From Rhizobiaceae bacterium (GTDB lineage Bacteria > Pseudomonadota > Alphaproteobacteria > Rhizobiales > Rhizobiaceae), in NCBI GenBank assembly GCA_023953905.1, contig JAMLJA010000002.1, positions 1 through 64,000 of the forward strand: 64,000 nucleotides of DNA, read 5' to 3'. How positions within the stretch are numbered: position 1 is the first letter of the stretch; each line of letters begins with the position of its first letter. A program made the translations under genes and the position numbers. The notes below the pieces were generated by a model that ran no database searches, was not told where the DNA came from, and worked only from the letters and a program-made list of their open reading frames with translations. Of the stretch, positions 48,147-57,893 are shown piece by piece.

Positions 48147-49612
48147 TCGTACTGCTCCCGGTATTTGCGGACGATGTAGAGCGCGAAGACGTTCATCCCA
48201 AGCGTTACACAAAACAGCGTGATGCCGAGTGCGAAGGCGACGAGCGTCTGCGGAGATGTGAATTCGAGATCGCCGGTCAGCTGGTTGACGATCTTGACGG
48301 TGATCGTGGTCATTGCCTCGAACGGATTGGCGGACAGCTTGGCCGCGACACCCGCTGCGAGCACGACGATCATCGTCTCGCCTATTGCACGCGACGCGGT
48401 CAGGAGAAGGGCGCCGACGATGCCAGGCAACGCGGCCGGCAGTATCACGCGCTTTATCGTTTCGGAGCGGGTTGCGCCAAGGCCAAGAGATCCGTCACGC
48501 ATGGCTCTGGGCACCGCCGTGATGATGTCATCGGAGAGAGAGGACACGAAAGGAATGAGCATGATGCCCATCACGAGACCTGCCGTCAGTACGCTCTGCG
48601 CCTGAATGAAGGAAGTACCACCTGCCAGCGCCGCGCTGAGATCGCGCAGAAACGGTCCTACTGTCACCAGCGCGAAGAAACCATAGACGATGGTGGGAAT
48701 GCCGGCCAGAAGCTCGAGCAACGGCTTCACCACCCGGCGGACACCGGGGCTCGCATATTCAGCCATGTAAACCGCGGCCATCAGGCCGACGGGAACGGCA
48801 AACAGCATGGCAACGAAAGCGATGTAGAGCGTGCCGGCAAGAAGCGGGATCAGCCCGAACTGGCCGTCCGTGTTGCCTGCGCCGGCTGCGGCGAAACGAG
48901 GGTCCCACACCGTTCCGAAGAAGAATTCGTGCGGCGGCACGCTGCGAAAGAATGCGATCGATTCGAACAGCATCGAAAGCACGATGCCGACAGTCGTCAG
49001 GATGGCGACGCTGGAGGCTGCAATGAGCAAGCCGAGAATGACGCGCTCGACATTGTTCCGGGCGCGGGCACGGATCGCGACGCCGCGCATGCCGATGAAA
49101 AATCCGCCGAGCGCAATGGCAACGGCAATGATCGCGCCCGCCCAGGAGGACACATTCAATATGCTGTTGAGCTTCTGCGCCAGCGGGATCATGTAATCCT
49201 GCGTATCGGAAGCCAGCGCCACGCCATGCTCGGCCATGACCGGGCGAAGCGCCTCGAAGCTGGATGGCACTTCGCTCAGTCCGTCGGTGCCCAGCACACG
49301 CAGACCATGAGCGAGATTCTCGATCATGCTGTAGGCGAGGCTGCGACTTGCGATCGCGCTCTCTGTGGTCTGGGCAGGCAAGGCCGCACGGATAGTCGAG
49401 GAGGCGTAGTAGCTGCTGCCCGCAGTCCAAATCGCCAGGAAAAGCAGGGACGGCAGAACGGCGAGTATGAACACCCACCAGCCGTGATAGTGCGAGCGCG
49501 AATGCGGCTTCTCCTGCGAGCCGACCTGCTGGGCAGAAGCCCGTTGGCGGCCGGCAATGAGACCGGCAATCCCGGTAGCCACAATAATCGCAATGATCAG
49601 GAAGCCGGACAC
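48143..49612 (-). CDS. pstC: phosphate ABC transporter permease PstC
   Basis: A 489-residue permease, longer than the E. coli PstC of about 320 residues because of N-terminal spans and a periplasmic region (residues about 1-230), as is usual in Rhizobiales. The channel part contains ELLAGIPTIVYGFFALVTVGP and GSLGLGATRSETIKRVILPA. It is separated from pstS by a 95-base gap with a strong stem-loop. Confidence 0.94.
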   Translation of the reverse strand: MSGFLIIAIIVATGIAGLIAGRQRASAQQVGSQEKPHSRSHYHGWWVFILAVLPSLLFLAIWTAGSSYYASSTIRAALPAQTTESAIASRSLAYSMIENLAHGLRVLGTDGLSEVPSSFEALRPVMAEHGVALASDTQDYMIPLAQKLNSILNVSSWAGAIIAVAIALGGFFIGMRGVAIRARARNNVERVILGLLIAASSVAILTTVGIVLSMLFESIAFFRSVPPHEFFFGTVWDPRFAAAGAGNTDGQFGLIPLLAGTLYIAFVAMLFAVPVGLMAAVYMAEYASPGVRRVVKPLLELLAGIPTIVYGFFALVTVGPFLRDLSAALAGGTSFIQAQSVLTAGLVMGIMLIPFVSSLSDDIITAVPRAMRDGSLGLGATRSETIKRVILPAALPGIVGALLLTASRAIGETMIVVLAAGVAAKLSANPFEAMTTITVKIVNQLTGDLEFTSPQTLVAFALGITLFCVTLGMNVFALYIVRKYREQYE

Positions 49613-49672
49613 AAGCTACTCCTGTTGCGGCACGTTCGCGCGCCAAACTGTTTCAGTTGCGGGAATGATCAA

Positions 49673-49701
49673 TTGGGGCGCAGCCATTCGCTGCGCCCCA
49701 A
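49673..49701 (-). promoter_or_regulatory. Stem-loop between pstS and pstC
   Basis: A perfect 12-bp inverted repeat: TTGGGGCGCAGC (49673-49684), loop CATTC, GCTGCGCCCCAA (49690-49701), only 6 bases after the pstS stop. No clear T-run follows on the minus strand. A likely 3' stabiliser/attenuator that keeps PstS in excess over the permease proteins. Confidence 0.72.
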
Positions 49702-49707
49702 CTGGAA

Positions 49708-50745
49708 TTACATGGTTTTGCCGGCGGCGAAATCGTCGCGCTGCTGCTGACGCTCTGCGTCCGGAGCAGACACCAGACCATACTCGGCAAGCGGGCTCTC
49801 AGGACCGACCATCTGATCGTCAAGGAAGAACTCGACATATTCCTTCAGGCCGGGGATGACGCCCAGATGTGCCTTCTTGACGTAGAAGAAGAGCGGACGC
49901 GACACCGGATACTCTCCCGATGCAATGGTCTCGGTGGAGGGCGCGATGCCGTCGACAGTTGCCACTTTCAGCTTGTCGGCATTGTTCTCGTAGAAGGCCA
50001 GTCCGAAGACGCCAACGCCGGTCTTGTTGGAGTCGATGCGAGCCAGCGTCTCGGTGTAGTCACCATCGATGTCGACGGCCTTTCCGTCCTTGCGGACCGC
50101 CTTGCACGCAGCCTCGGCACCCTTCTTGTCCAGGCCAGCCGCCTCTGCAGCTTCGATACCGCCGAGCTTTTCACAGCCGGCAACCAGCAGCTTCTCTTCG
50201 AAGACTTCGCGCGTGCCGTGCTTTTCGCCAGGAATGTAAGCGGCGATATCCCAGTCGGGGAGGTTCGGATTCACGTCGCTCCACTTGGCGGAAGTGTTCT
50301 CGACCAGCTTGCCGTCGACAACAACCTGCGCTGCCAGAGCCTTGTAGATGTCTTCTGGCGTCAGCGCCCAGTCGGCGCCGTTGATGTCGGTTGCAAAGAC
50401 GATGCCGTCATAGCCGATGCGGACTTCCTGGATTTCCTTCACGCCCGCTTCGGCGCAAGCCTGGACCTCGGAGTCGCGGATCTTGCGCGATGCGTTGGCG
50501 ATGTCGATGGTGTTTTCGCCGACGCCCTTGCAGAACTCCTTGAGCCCGCCGGAAGAACCGCCCGACTCGACGACCGGCGTCTTGAAGTTCGGAAACGTCT
50601 CGCCGAAGGTCTCGGCGACAATCTTTGCATAGGGAAGGACGGTCGACGAACCAGCGATCTGGATCTGGTCGCGGGCGGCGGCGTAGCCGGCGGAGGCGGC
50701 GACGGCGATCATCGCAGCCGACGCCGTGAGAAGGAACTTGTTCAT
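49708..50745 (-). CDS. pstS: phosphate-binding protein PstS
   Basis: A 345-residue periplasmic protein with a signal peptide of about 24 residues (ending GYAAA) and the mature start RDQIQIAGSSTVLPYAKIVAE. The phosphate-loop motif SGGSSGGLKEFCKG (beginning about residue 61) is present. First gene of the pst operon with a good Pho box about 73 bases upstream. Confidence 0.95.
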   Translation of the reverse strand: MNKFLLTASAAMIAVAASAGYAAARDQIQIAGSSTVLPYAKIVAETFGETFPNFKTPVVESGGSSGGLKEFCKGVGENTIDIANASRKIRDSEVQACAEAGVKEIQEVRIGYDGIVFATDINGADWALTPEDIYKALAAQVVVDGKLVENTSAKWSDVNPNLPDWDIAAYIPGEKHGTREVFEEKLLVAGCEKLGGIEAAEAAGLDKKGAEAACKAVRKDGKAVDIDGDYTETLARIDSNKTGVGVFGLAFYENNADKLKVATVDGIAPSTETIASGEYPVSRPLFFYVKKAHLGVIPGLKEYVEFFLDDQMVGPESPLAEYGLVSAPDAERQQQRDDFAAGKTM

Positions 50746-50817
50746 ATGGCCTGCTCCTGTTCGGATAGTGTCTCGTGACGCCCAATCAGCGTCTGCGGGC
50801 AGGCTCTAACCCCGCTA

Positions 50818-50836
50818 TGTAACAGTTGAATGACAA
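50818..50836 (-). promoter_or_regulatory. Pho box upstream of pstS
   Basis: On the minus strand TTGTCATTCAACTGTTACA, a near-consensus PhoB site: two CTGTCAT/C-like half-sites, TTGTCAT and CTGTTAC, separated by four bases. It lies 73-91 bases before the pstS start and is AT-rich in context, as expected for the pst promoter. Confidence 0.75.
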
Positions 50837-50906
50837 TTATATGTCTGTTTGGTCACGTGGCACGGTCGCGCCATATTCGGGACTACCAAGGCGGCACCCA
50901 GCACCT

Positions 50907-53900
50907 TCAGCCGGTATGGACAGCGCTCGCCTCGGCTCCCAGCCACCGCTCGACCTTTTCCAAAAGCGCCTTGGGGCTGATCGGTTTGGCGAGATAGTCG
51001 TCCATTCCCGCGTCTAGACAACGCTCACGATCACCCCTCAGCGCATGCGCGGTCACGCCAACGATCACCACCCTGCTGCCACTTTCGATTTCGTCGGAGC
51101 GGATTGCCTGGGTGGCCTCAAGCCCGTTCATCTCCGGCATGGAGACGTCCATGAGGATCATACGGGGATTTCGCTTGCGCGCGACGTCGAGCGCCAGCCG
51201 TCCATTCCCCGCGATCTCAAAATTGTACGGCGTCTCCTGGAGAATTTGCGTGAAGACGAGCTGATTCACCTCATTGTCTTCGGCAACGAGGATATCGAGT
51301 TGGCTTTCTGTCCGGCCGGCGTTTGCTTGGCTGACCGATGCCGAACCCTCGTTGCGTAGTTCGCGATCGTGGCCCACGCGCTTTGCGCTCTCGATCCGAG
51401 GATCTTTACCCGCTGCTGGGCGCCGGGCTCCAGCGTGGTTTGTTTGGATCGCCTTTACCAAAGCCTCCAGTAAGGCGGACGATCGCGCCGGCTTGACGAT
51501 GTGTGCATTGATGTTCAGGTCCCTGCAACCCGTAGTCGAATGATCGACGGATGTGAGCATGACGATAGGCGTATCGGCAAATCTCGGATTGTCGCGAATG
51601 ACCTCCGCGACCTCCGCACCATTCATTTCCGGCATCTGGAAATCGAGGACCACGCAATCGACGCGCAGCCCTAATTTGTCGACTTGCTCCATGACCTGAA
51701 GTGCTTCCGCGCCATTCTCCGCGGCGCAGGAATCAAAGTTCCAGGACCGCATCTGTTCCGACAGAATCATGCGGTTGGCGGCGTTGTCGTCGACAATCAG
51801 AACACGCGCACCGGTCACATCGACGGGCGGTATGTCTTTGTCCGCCGTCATAGGCGCATCGGGGAGATTGACAGTGAACCAGAAAGTCGAGCCAACCCCA
51901 GGCTGGCTTTCCACACCCATCTTGCCACCCATCAGTTCCACCAACCGGGATGATATGGCAAGTCCGAGTCCGGTTCCCTCATGCCTGCGGGTCGATGACC
52001 CGTCGACCTGACTGAACTTCTCGAAGATCAGGGCAAGGTTATCGGCAGCAATGCCTGTTCCGGTATCCGTGACGCCTACCCTGACTCCCCCTGTCTCGTG
52101 GCAACGCGTTGCTTCGACAAGGACATGCCCGGCATCCGTGAACTTGATTGCGTTCCCTAGCAGATTTGTGACGATCTGCCGGATTCGCCCCACATCGCCG
52201 ACGAAGTCGCCACGCAGGCCCTCTTCGATACGAACAATGAGTTCCAGATCCTTTTCCTTTGCCCTTGCCGAGAGAAGAGTCGCCACATCCTCCAGCGCCT
52301 CCGCCAGATTGAACCTTGCCGAATCGAGCGTCATCTGACCGGCGTCAATCTTGGAGAAATCGAGAATGTCGTTGATGACTGTCAGGAGCGCATGACCCGA
52401 TTTCACGATCACGTTGGTGAAGGTGCGTTGTTTCGGGGATAGTTCGGATTTCGCCAGAAGCTCCGCCATTCCCAGAACTCCGTTCATCGGCGTCCTGATT
52501 TCATGACTCATATTGGCCAGGAATTCCGATTTGGCACGATCGGCAAGCTCGGCTCGCTTCTGAGCCTCACGAAGTTGTTTCTCGCGTAGCTTGATATCCG
52601 TAATATCGGCACTCGTGCTGCAAAGATGCACAGACCCACCGATTGCGGTGAGCCGGTTCTTGCGTGTCATCAGGGCGCGAACCGTCCCGTCCCGATGCGT
52701 CACAACCTCCTCGACCTGACATGAGACACCGGTGTCGCGAACCCTCAGATTGTCTGCGTTGAAACTCTGGCCCTCTGCCGATGGAAAAATCTCCTCGTCG
52801 GTTCTTCCGACCGCCTCTTCCTGAGAGATACCGGTGATGGATTGCCAGGTCCTGTTGACGACTTCTATGGCGAGATCCTTGCTTTTGATCGTCAGGGCCA
52901 CCGGCAGTTCGTCAAATACCTGCCTGTAGAGATCCTGCTGGCGAACCGCTTCGCGTAGGGCCTCTTCGCGGGCTTTCATCTCGGAGATGTCGACCCGGAC
53001 GCCGATGAAGATGCCGTCATCGGTGCGCATGTCATAGACCTTCCACCAACGCCCATCATGGGAAAGGCGCTCATAGGTGGAAAAGGCCTGGCGTGACCGC
53101 GCCAGAACCGCGTTCAGCCACATTTCACCATCGGTCTCGTAGAGCGCGTCGACCTTTGCGTCTCCGCTCGAGCGGAAGTAGCCCGCGCTTCGGCCAAGCT
53201 CGAAAGCGTCGCGAAATGTCTTGTCCGGATGCCATGCGTCCCTGATCGCCGGCATCGAAGCCTGCAACATCCGGTTCGCGAAGACGAAATGGTCATCGCG
53301 ATCATAGATGATGACAGCCGCAGGCAGCATCTCCAGCACGTTGACGAGATAGCGCCTGGATTGCTCCACCTCTCGCTCATGACGCCGCATCTCGGTGACG
53401 TCGAACAGGAAACCGGCCACGTAGTTCTTTCCGCCAGGTAGGCGGATTGGCATCGTGCGGGCGATCTGCGAGACGACGTGCCCGCCAACCATTATCTCGT
53501 CTTCACCCTCATAACCGTCACCGCTCACCAGCACTTCGCGATCGAGCCTGTCGTAATGTGCGGATTTTTCGGTGGAGTTGAGGTCGGATGCCCGCTTGCC
53601 GACAATGTCCGCCGGCAACCGGTTCGTCATACGCGCAAAGGCACTGTTGACCATGACGTAGCGCATGTCCGCGTCCTTGACGAAGACGGCATCCGAAAGG
53701 CCATTGATGACAGCTTCTGCCAACTGCGCCTGTTCGAGAGCGAACTGCAGTTCGGCCTCGCGATCGGTCATCTTGGTAACATCGTAATACGTCACGAGCC
53801 GCTTGCCACTGGCAAGATCGATCACGGCGTAAACCACCGTGCTGCCATCGGATCTTCGAAACTGGCGAGGCGCCAGCGAGCCCGCCCGCACCTCGGCGAC

Positions 53901-54563
53901 ACGGGAAGCGAGATAGGCCTCCCACTCTTCGTCGCCCATATCAGGCGCGATCTTCATGCGCTTTCTGCTCACGAGATCGCCGAATTCGCGACCGATATGC
54001 GGAGCTACATCCTCGATGCCCCACAATTTCGAGCACGTGCGGTTGATGATCTCGATCTTGAACTCGGCGTCAAGCAGAATGACCCCTATCGGCAATTCGT
54101 CGAGTATCAGCGTGAGATCGGCGAGAGCTTGCCTGTAACGCGCATTCGCGGCCGCAATCTTGGCTTCGCCTGCCTTGATGTCACTGATTTCGGTGATGAT
54201 CCCGATCCGCCCGCCATCATCAGTTCGCTGGTCGCGATACATGAACCAGCGGCCATCCGAGAATCGGAATGTGGATTGCGAACTCGGCTCCTTGCGCCGT
54301 GCAAGTACCCGGGCAAGCCATTCTTCCCGATCCAGATCGTGCAGATCCCACAATCCGACGTTCAGCCCGGCTAGAACAATCTGCCGAAACGACGCCCCGG
54401 GCTTCAAAACCTTGCGGATCGGCTCGTACAGCTTTGAAAAAGCACGATTGAAGAAGAGAACTCGGTCATTCTCGTCAAAATAGCATATTCCGTCGCTCAA
54501 CACATCGAGCGCGGCCATCATGCGATCGTCCTTCACTGTCATACGATCAGTGCTTTGCGTCAT
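50907..54563 (-). CDS. multi-PAS hybrid sensor histidine kinase with two receiver domains
   Basis: A 1218-residue cytoplasmic kinase without evident membrane segments. Five PAS-type domains occupy about 12-130, 145-265, 280-392, 403-530 and 540-660. The dimerisation/phosphoacceptor domain has FLANMSHEIRTPMN with His687; the ATPase domain spans about 790-900 (N-box GNAIKF, G-boxes DTGTGIA and GTGLGLAIS). Two receivers follow: about 918-1040 (Asp974, Lys1024) and about 1087-1210 (Asp1139, Lys1193). PAS 1 and PAS 4 resemble each other, for example SDGRWFMYRDQRTDD against HDGRWWKVYDMRTDD, suggesting internal duplication. It lies upstream of pstS where phoR is often found, but it is not PhoR in structure and has its own transcript. 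Signal and target unknown. Confidence 0.9.
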   Translation of the reverse strand: MTQSTDRMTVKDDRMMAALDVLSDGICYFDENDRVLFFNRAFSKLYEPIRKVLKPGASFRQIVLAGLNVGLWDLHDLDREEWLARVLARRKEPSSQSTFRFSDGRWFMYRDQRTDDGGRIGIITEISDIKAGEAKIAAANARYRQALADLTLILDELPIGVILLDAEFKIEIINRTCSKLWGIEDVAPHIGREFGDLVSRKRMKIAPDMGDEEWEAYLASRVAEVRAGSLAPRQFRRSDGSTVVYAVIDLASGKRLVTYYDVTKMTDREAELQFALEQAQLAEAVINGLSDAVFVKDADMRYVMVNSAFARMTNRLPADIVGKRASDLNSTEKSAHYDRLDREVLVSGDGYEGEDEIMVGGHVVSQIARTMPIRLPGGKNYVAGFLFDVTEMRRHEREVEQSRRYLVNVLEMLPAAVIIYDRDDHFVFANRMLQASMPAIRDAWHPDKTFRDAFELGRSAGYFRSSGDAKVDALYETDGEMWLNAVLARSRQAFSTYERLSHDGRWWKVYDMRTDDGIFIGVRVDISEMKAREEALREAVRQQDLYRQVFDELPVALTIKSKDLAIEVVNRTWQSITGISQEEAVGRTDEEIFPSAEGQSFNADNLRVRDTGVSCQVEEVVTHRDGTVRALMTRKNRLTAIGGSVHLCSTSADITDIKLREKQLREAQKRAELADRAKSEFLANMSHEIRTPMNGVLGMAELLAKSELSPKQRTFTNVIVKSGHALLTVINDILDFSKIDAGQMTLDSARFNLAEALEDVATLLSARAKEKDLELIVRIEEGLRGDFVGDVGRIRQIVTNLLGNAIKFTDAGHVLVEATRCHETGGVRVGVTDTGTGIAADNLALIFEKFSQVDGSSTRRHEGTGLGLAISSRLVELMGGKMGVESQPGVGSTFWFTVNLPDAPMTADKDIPPVDVTGARVLIVDDNAANRMILSEQMRSWNFDSCAAENGAEALQVMEQVDKLGLRVDCVVLDFQMPEMNGAEVAEVIRDNPRFADTPIVMLTSVDHSTTGCRDLNINAHIVKPARSSALLEALVKAIQTNHAGARRPAAGKDPRIESAKRVGHDRELRNEGSASVSQANAGRTESQLDILVAEDNEVNQLVFTQILQETPYNFEIAGNGRLALDVARKRNPRMILMDVSMPEMNGLEATQAIRSDEIESGSRVVIVGVTAHALRGDRERCLDAGMDDYLAKPISPKALLEKVERWLGAEASAVHTG

Positions 54564-54967
54564 TCAAACGCCCTAGAAAGGCAGTTTCGCAGGGACATGC
54601 TGGTTGATTTTATCCGCTCGCTCAGATGATGTATATCAATAATTAACGTCACGCTAACCTTCTGAAACTTCACGAAATATTTGTGAATTACATCTGCAAC
54701 ATATCGATTTTGATGAAACGGCATCTGATGCTTTTACGAGATACGCTCGCCCCTCACACTTTTTCAGAATACCCAAACCCGAACCCTTTGATGAATTAAA
54801 CGGATTTCCAAGGCATTGGTTTCGTTGGGCAACGCGGGGATGAAAGTCGATGATCGATGACTTATGTGTGCGGTCTGGGAGCGATGACCGAACACGGGTT
54901 AACGCCTCCGACCTGTGCCCCCGCGGCATCCGCGAAAAACATCTGGTCTCGATTTCGGAAAATAAGA
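54564..54967. other. 404-base intergenic region between the hybrid kinase and htpG
   Basis: No convincing gene. It is clearly more AT-rich than its surroundings and must hold the two divergent promoters. An interrupted palindrome TTCAC...GTGAA (54669-54687, with an AAATATTT centre) is the only obvious site. I saw no CIRCE element and no clear RpoH-type promoter. Confidence 0.55.
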
Positions 54968-56857
54968 ATGACTGCTGAAGCACAAGCAACGGAAACACAT
55001 ATCTTCGAAGCCGACGTGTCGCGCCTGCTCCACATGATGGTGCACTCGGTCTACTCGGACCGCGAAGTCTTCATGCGGGAGTTGATCTCCAATGCAGCCG
55101 ACGCGTGCGAAAAACTGCGCTACGAGTCGATCTCGAAGCCAGAGCTTCTGGGTAAAGACCCAAAACTTCGGATAACCGTGTCCGCCGACAAGGACGCCAA
55201 GAGCCTCACGATTGAGGACAATGGCATCGGCATGAGCCGGGAAGAGCTGTCCGACGCCCTAGGCACCATCGCGCGCTCGGGAACGCGTGCCTTCATGGAA
55301 CGGGTCGAAGCCGGCAAAGCCGCTGACGGCACTCAACTGATCGGCCAGTTCGGGGTCGGCTTCTACTCCGCTTTCATGGTCGCAGAGCGCGTGGATGTCA
55401 TTAGCCGACAGGCTGGAAGCGAGGAGGCCTGGCGCTGGTCTTCCGACGGCAAAGGCGAATACTCGATCGCCGCCGCGGATGAACTGGAAGCTCCCGCGCG
55501 TGGAACGCGCGTGGTACTCCACCTCACCGACGATGCGCTGTCCTTCGCAGAGCCTTTTGCGCTCAACCGGCTGGTCACCTCACATTCCGGCCATGTCCCT
55601 GTTCCGATCTCCATTGTCGAAAAGCCGGGAGAGGAAGCTCAGGAGGTTGCCGACGGAACGGCGCTTTGGCTCAAATCCAAGAACGACATCTCCCCGGAGG
55701 AATACACCGAGTTCTATCGCAGCGTTGCGGGCCAGTATGACGAGCCTGCTGTCACGGTGCACTTCCGCGCCGAAGGCCGCCACGAATACAGCACGCTCGC
55801 CTTCGTGCCGGGCACACGTCCCTTCGATCTCTTCGATCAGGATCGCAAGGGCCATATGCGTCTATATGTTCGACGCGTTTTCATCACGGACGATGCCGAA
55901 CTTCTGCCCCGCTATCTGCGCTTCGTGCGCGGCATTGTCGATTCCGCCGACCTGCCGCTGAACGTTTCGCGTGAGATGATCCAGGAAAGCCCGCTGCTTG
56001 CTGCGATCCGAAAGGGTGTGACCAGCCGCGTGCTGGGCGAACTGGTCAAGCTTGCGGACAACGACGCGGAAGCCTTCGGCAAGGTCTGGGAGAATTTCGG
56101 CGTCGTCCTCAAGGAAGGCCTTTACGAGGACTTCGAGCGCAAGGATCAACTGCTCAAGCTAGCCCGCTTTCAGTCGACAGCATCCGGCGACAAGGCCCGC
56201 AGTCTCTCGGAGTATATCGCCGGGATGAAGCCCGGTCAGCAGCACATCTATTACATGACGGGTGATGACCGTTCGCGTCTGGAGGCTTCTCCGCAATTGG
56301 AGGGCTTCAAGGCGCGCGGCATTGAGGTACTGCTGCTGACCGATCCGATCGACAGTTTCTGGGTCCTCAACGCTCCGAAGTTCGAGGAGAAAGACTTTCG
56401 TTCGGTCACCCAGGGCGGATCGGAACTGGCCGACATCGCACTGACCGACGAGGCGAAGAAGACCCCCGAGGAAACCGCCGCTGGAATGCCTGAATTCCTG
56501 GCATTCGCGAAGGCATCGCTTGGCGACCTCGTCTCAGACGTGCGCGCGTCGGATCGATTGACCGAGAGTGCGGTGTGCCTCGTGGCATCCGACACCGGAC
56601 CAGATCTGCAGTTCGAACGGCTGATGCATGCCGCAGGCAGAATGGAGCGGGGCAGCAAGCCGATCCTTGAGATCAACCCGCACAATGAGCGCATCCGCGC
56701 GCTTGCGGATCTCGCCAGCGATGACACGAGATTGCGGGACGATCTCGCCCATCTGCTCTACGACGAAGCGCGCGTTCTCGACGGCGACAAGCCAGCGGAC
56801 GCAAAGGCATTTTCGGAACGCCTTGCCCGTCTTGTGACGAGAGCTATTGGCAAATAG
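54968..56857 (+). CDS. htpG: molecular chaperone HtpG (Hsp90)
   Basis: A 629-residue Hsp90. The N-terminal GHKL ATPase has SNAADACEKLRYES, DNGIGMSREEL, GTIARSGTRAFM and QFGVGFYSAFMVA; the middle domain contains the catalytic-loop Arg region NVSREMIQESPLL. The C-terminal dimerisation domain is shortish, as in alphaproteobacteria. The ATG at 54968 (MTAEAQATETHIFEADVSRL) was preferred because sequence upstream shows no family similarity. Confidence 0.96.
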   Translation: MTAEAQATETHIFEADVSRLLHMMVHSVYSDREVFMRELISNAADACEKLRYESISKPELLGKDPKLRITVSADKDAKSLTIEDNGIGMSREELSDALGTIARSGTRAFMERVEAGKAADGTQLIGQFGVGFYSAFMVAERVDVISRQAGSEEAWRWSSDGKGEYSIAAADELEAPARGTRVVLHLTDDALSFAEPFALNRLVTSHSGHVPVPISIVEKPGEEAQEVADGTALWLKSKNDISPEEYTEFYRSVAGQYDEPAVTVHFRAEGRHEYSTLAFVPGTRPFDLFDQDRKGHMRLYVRRVFITDDAELLPRYLRFVRGIVDSADLPLNVSREMIQESPLLAAIRKGVTSRVLGELVKLADNDAEAFGKVWENFGVVLKEGLYEDFERKDQLLKLARFQSTASGDKARSLSEYIAGMKPGQQHIYYMTGDDRSRLEASPQLEGFKARGIEVLLLTDPIDSFWVLNAPKFEEKDFRSVTQGGSELADIALTDEAKKTPEETAAGMPEFLAFAKASLGDLVSDVRASDRLTESAVCLVASDTGPDLQFERLMHAAGRMERGSKPILEINPHNERIRALADLASDDTRLRDDLAHLLYDEARVLDGDKPADAKAFSERLARLVTRAIGK

Positions 56858-56879
56858 CTGAGAGGCCGTTGGCTTCCGG

Positions 56880-57779
56880 TCATTTCTGTTCCTCCAACAG
56901 GATTTCGCCCGATAGCCAATTCCGAAACGCTTCCAGCGGAGGATGGTTGGCGCGCGTTTTGGGCCATGCGAGCCAGTAGGCGCCGGTGCCCTCCAAGGAA
57001 GGGCGAAGGAGCGGCACAAGCCGCCCCTCCCCCAGTTCTGCGCTGGCCAGATAATCCGGCAACAGGGCGACACCGAGACCGCTGATGGCCGCCTGGATCA
57101 TCGGTCCAAACTGGTCGAACAACATGCCGCTGCTGGCCGGCAAGGTGCCCCCCTGCATGTCGAACCAGCGCGGCCAGGCCGACGGGCGCGTCTCGATCTG
57201 CAGCAAGGGCAGCCCCTGCATGTCGCTGACCGCCGACACGGGATGGGATCTCAGAAGATCCGGAGCCGCGCACGCTGTCAAACGTTCGTCGAACAGCTTC
57301 ATGTGACCTGCATCCTGCCAGTCGTCCCTGCCGAAGTAGATGGCTGCATCGAAGCCCTCGGTGGCAAAGTTGAAGCGTCCTATGCGTGTCGCAAGGTGAA
57401 TGGTGATACCCGGATGGGCGACCGCAAACCGGCCCAGCCGTGGCGCAAGCCAGCGCGTACCGAATGCCGGCAGAATGGCGAGCGACAATCCGCCTCCCCC
57501 GGGATTGGCCACCAGTTCCATGCTACTGCGCTGGATAACGTCCAGCGCGCGCCCTACATCGCGACCATATGCTCTCGCGGCCTCTGTGGGGACGAGCCGC
57601 CGGCGATGCCGTTCGAAGAGATTGCGCCCGAGCTGGGCCTCGAGATTCTGCACCAGCCGGCTGACGGCCCCTTGAGACAAGGAGAGCTCGCGCGCCGCGG
57701 CAGCAGTCGACCCGGTTCGCAACACGGCCTCGAACGCGGTGAGCAGGCTGATGGATGGCAGAAAGCGTCTCGGGCGCAT
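56880..57779 (-). CDS. LysR-family transcriptional regulator (GcvA-like)
   Basis: A 299-residue LysR regulator: N-terminal winged helix (about 7-65, with FEAVLRTGSTAAAARELSLSQGAVSRLVQNLE) and a C-terminal effector domain. It is divergent from gcdH with 114 bases between, so control of glutaryl-CoA dehydrogenase is the obvious hypothesis. Closest in style to GcvA/AmpR-type members. Confidence 0.9.
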   Translation of the reverse strand: MRPRRFLPSISLLTAFEAVLRTGSTAAAARELSLSQGAVSRLVQNLEAQLGRNLFERHRRRLVPTEAARAYGRDVGRALDVIQRSSMELVANPGGGGLSLAILPAFGTRWLAPRLGRFAVAHPGITIHLATRIGRFNFATEGFDAAIYFGRDDWQDAGHMKLFDERLTACAAPDLLRSHPVSAVSDMQGLPLLQIETRPSAWPRWFDMQGGTLPASSGMLFDQFGPMIQAAISGLGVALLPDYLASAELGEGRLVPLLRPSLEGTGAYWLAWPKTRANHPPLEAFRNWLSGEILLEEQK

Positions 57780-57836
57780 TGAGGATATGTATAATACGCA
57801 TTACCATAGATCAAAGTAGCATTTCATCCGGACGAA

Positions 57837-57851
57837 CCTATTCTCTATAGG
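57837..57851. promoter_or_regulatory. Palindrome in the LysR-gcdH intergenic region
   Basis: CCTAT (57837-57841), spacer TCTCT, ATAGG (57847-57851): a perfect 5-bp inverted repeat 42 bases ahead of the gcdH start. A candidate binding site for the divergent LysR regulator; it does not match the classical T-N11-A spacing exactly. Confidence 0.4.
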
Positions 57852-57893
57852 CATCGATGTTCACCAAGTCCCAAAACTTCATTTGAGATAGCC

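Noticed and set aside
54564..54967. Heat-shock elements upstream of htpG
   Set aside because: No CIRCE repeat and no convincing RpoH -35/-10 pair could be found by eye.
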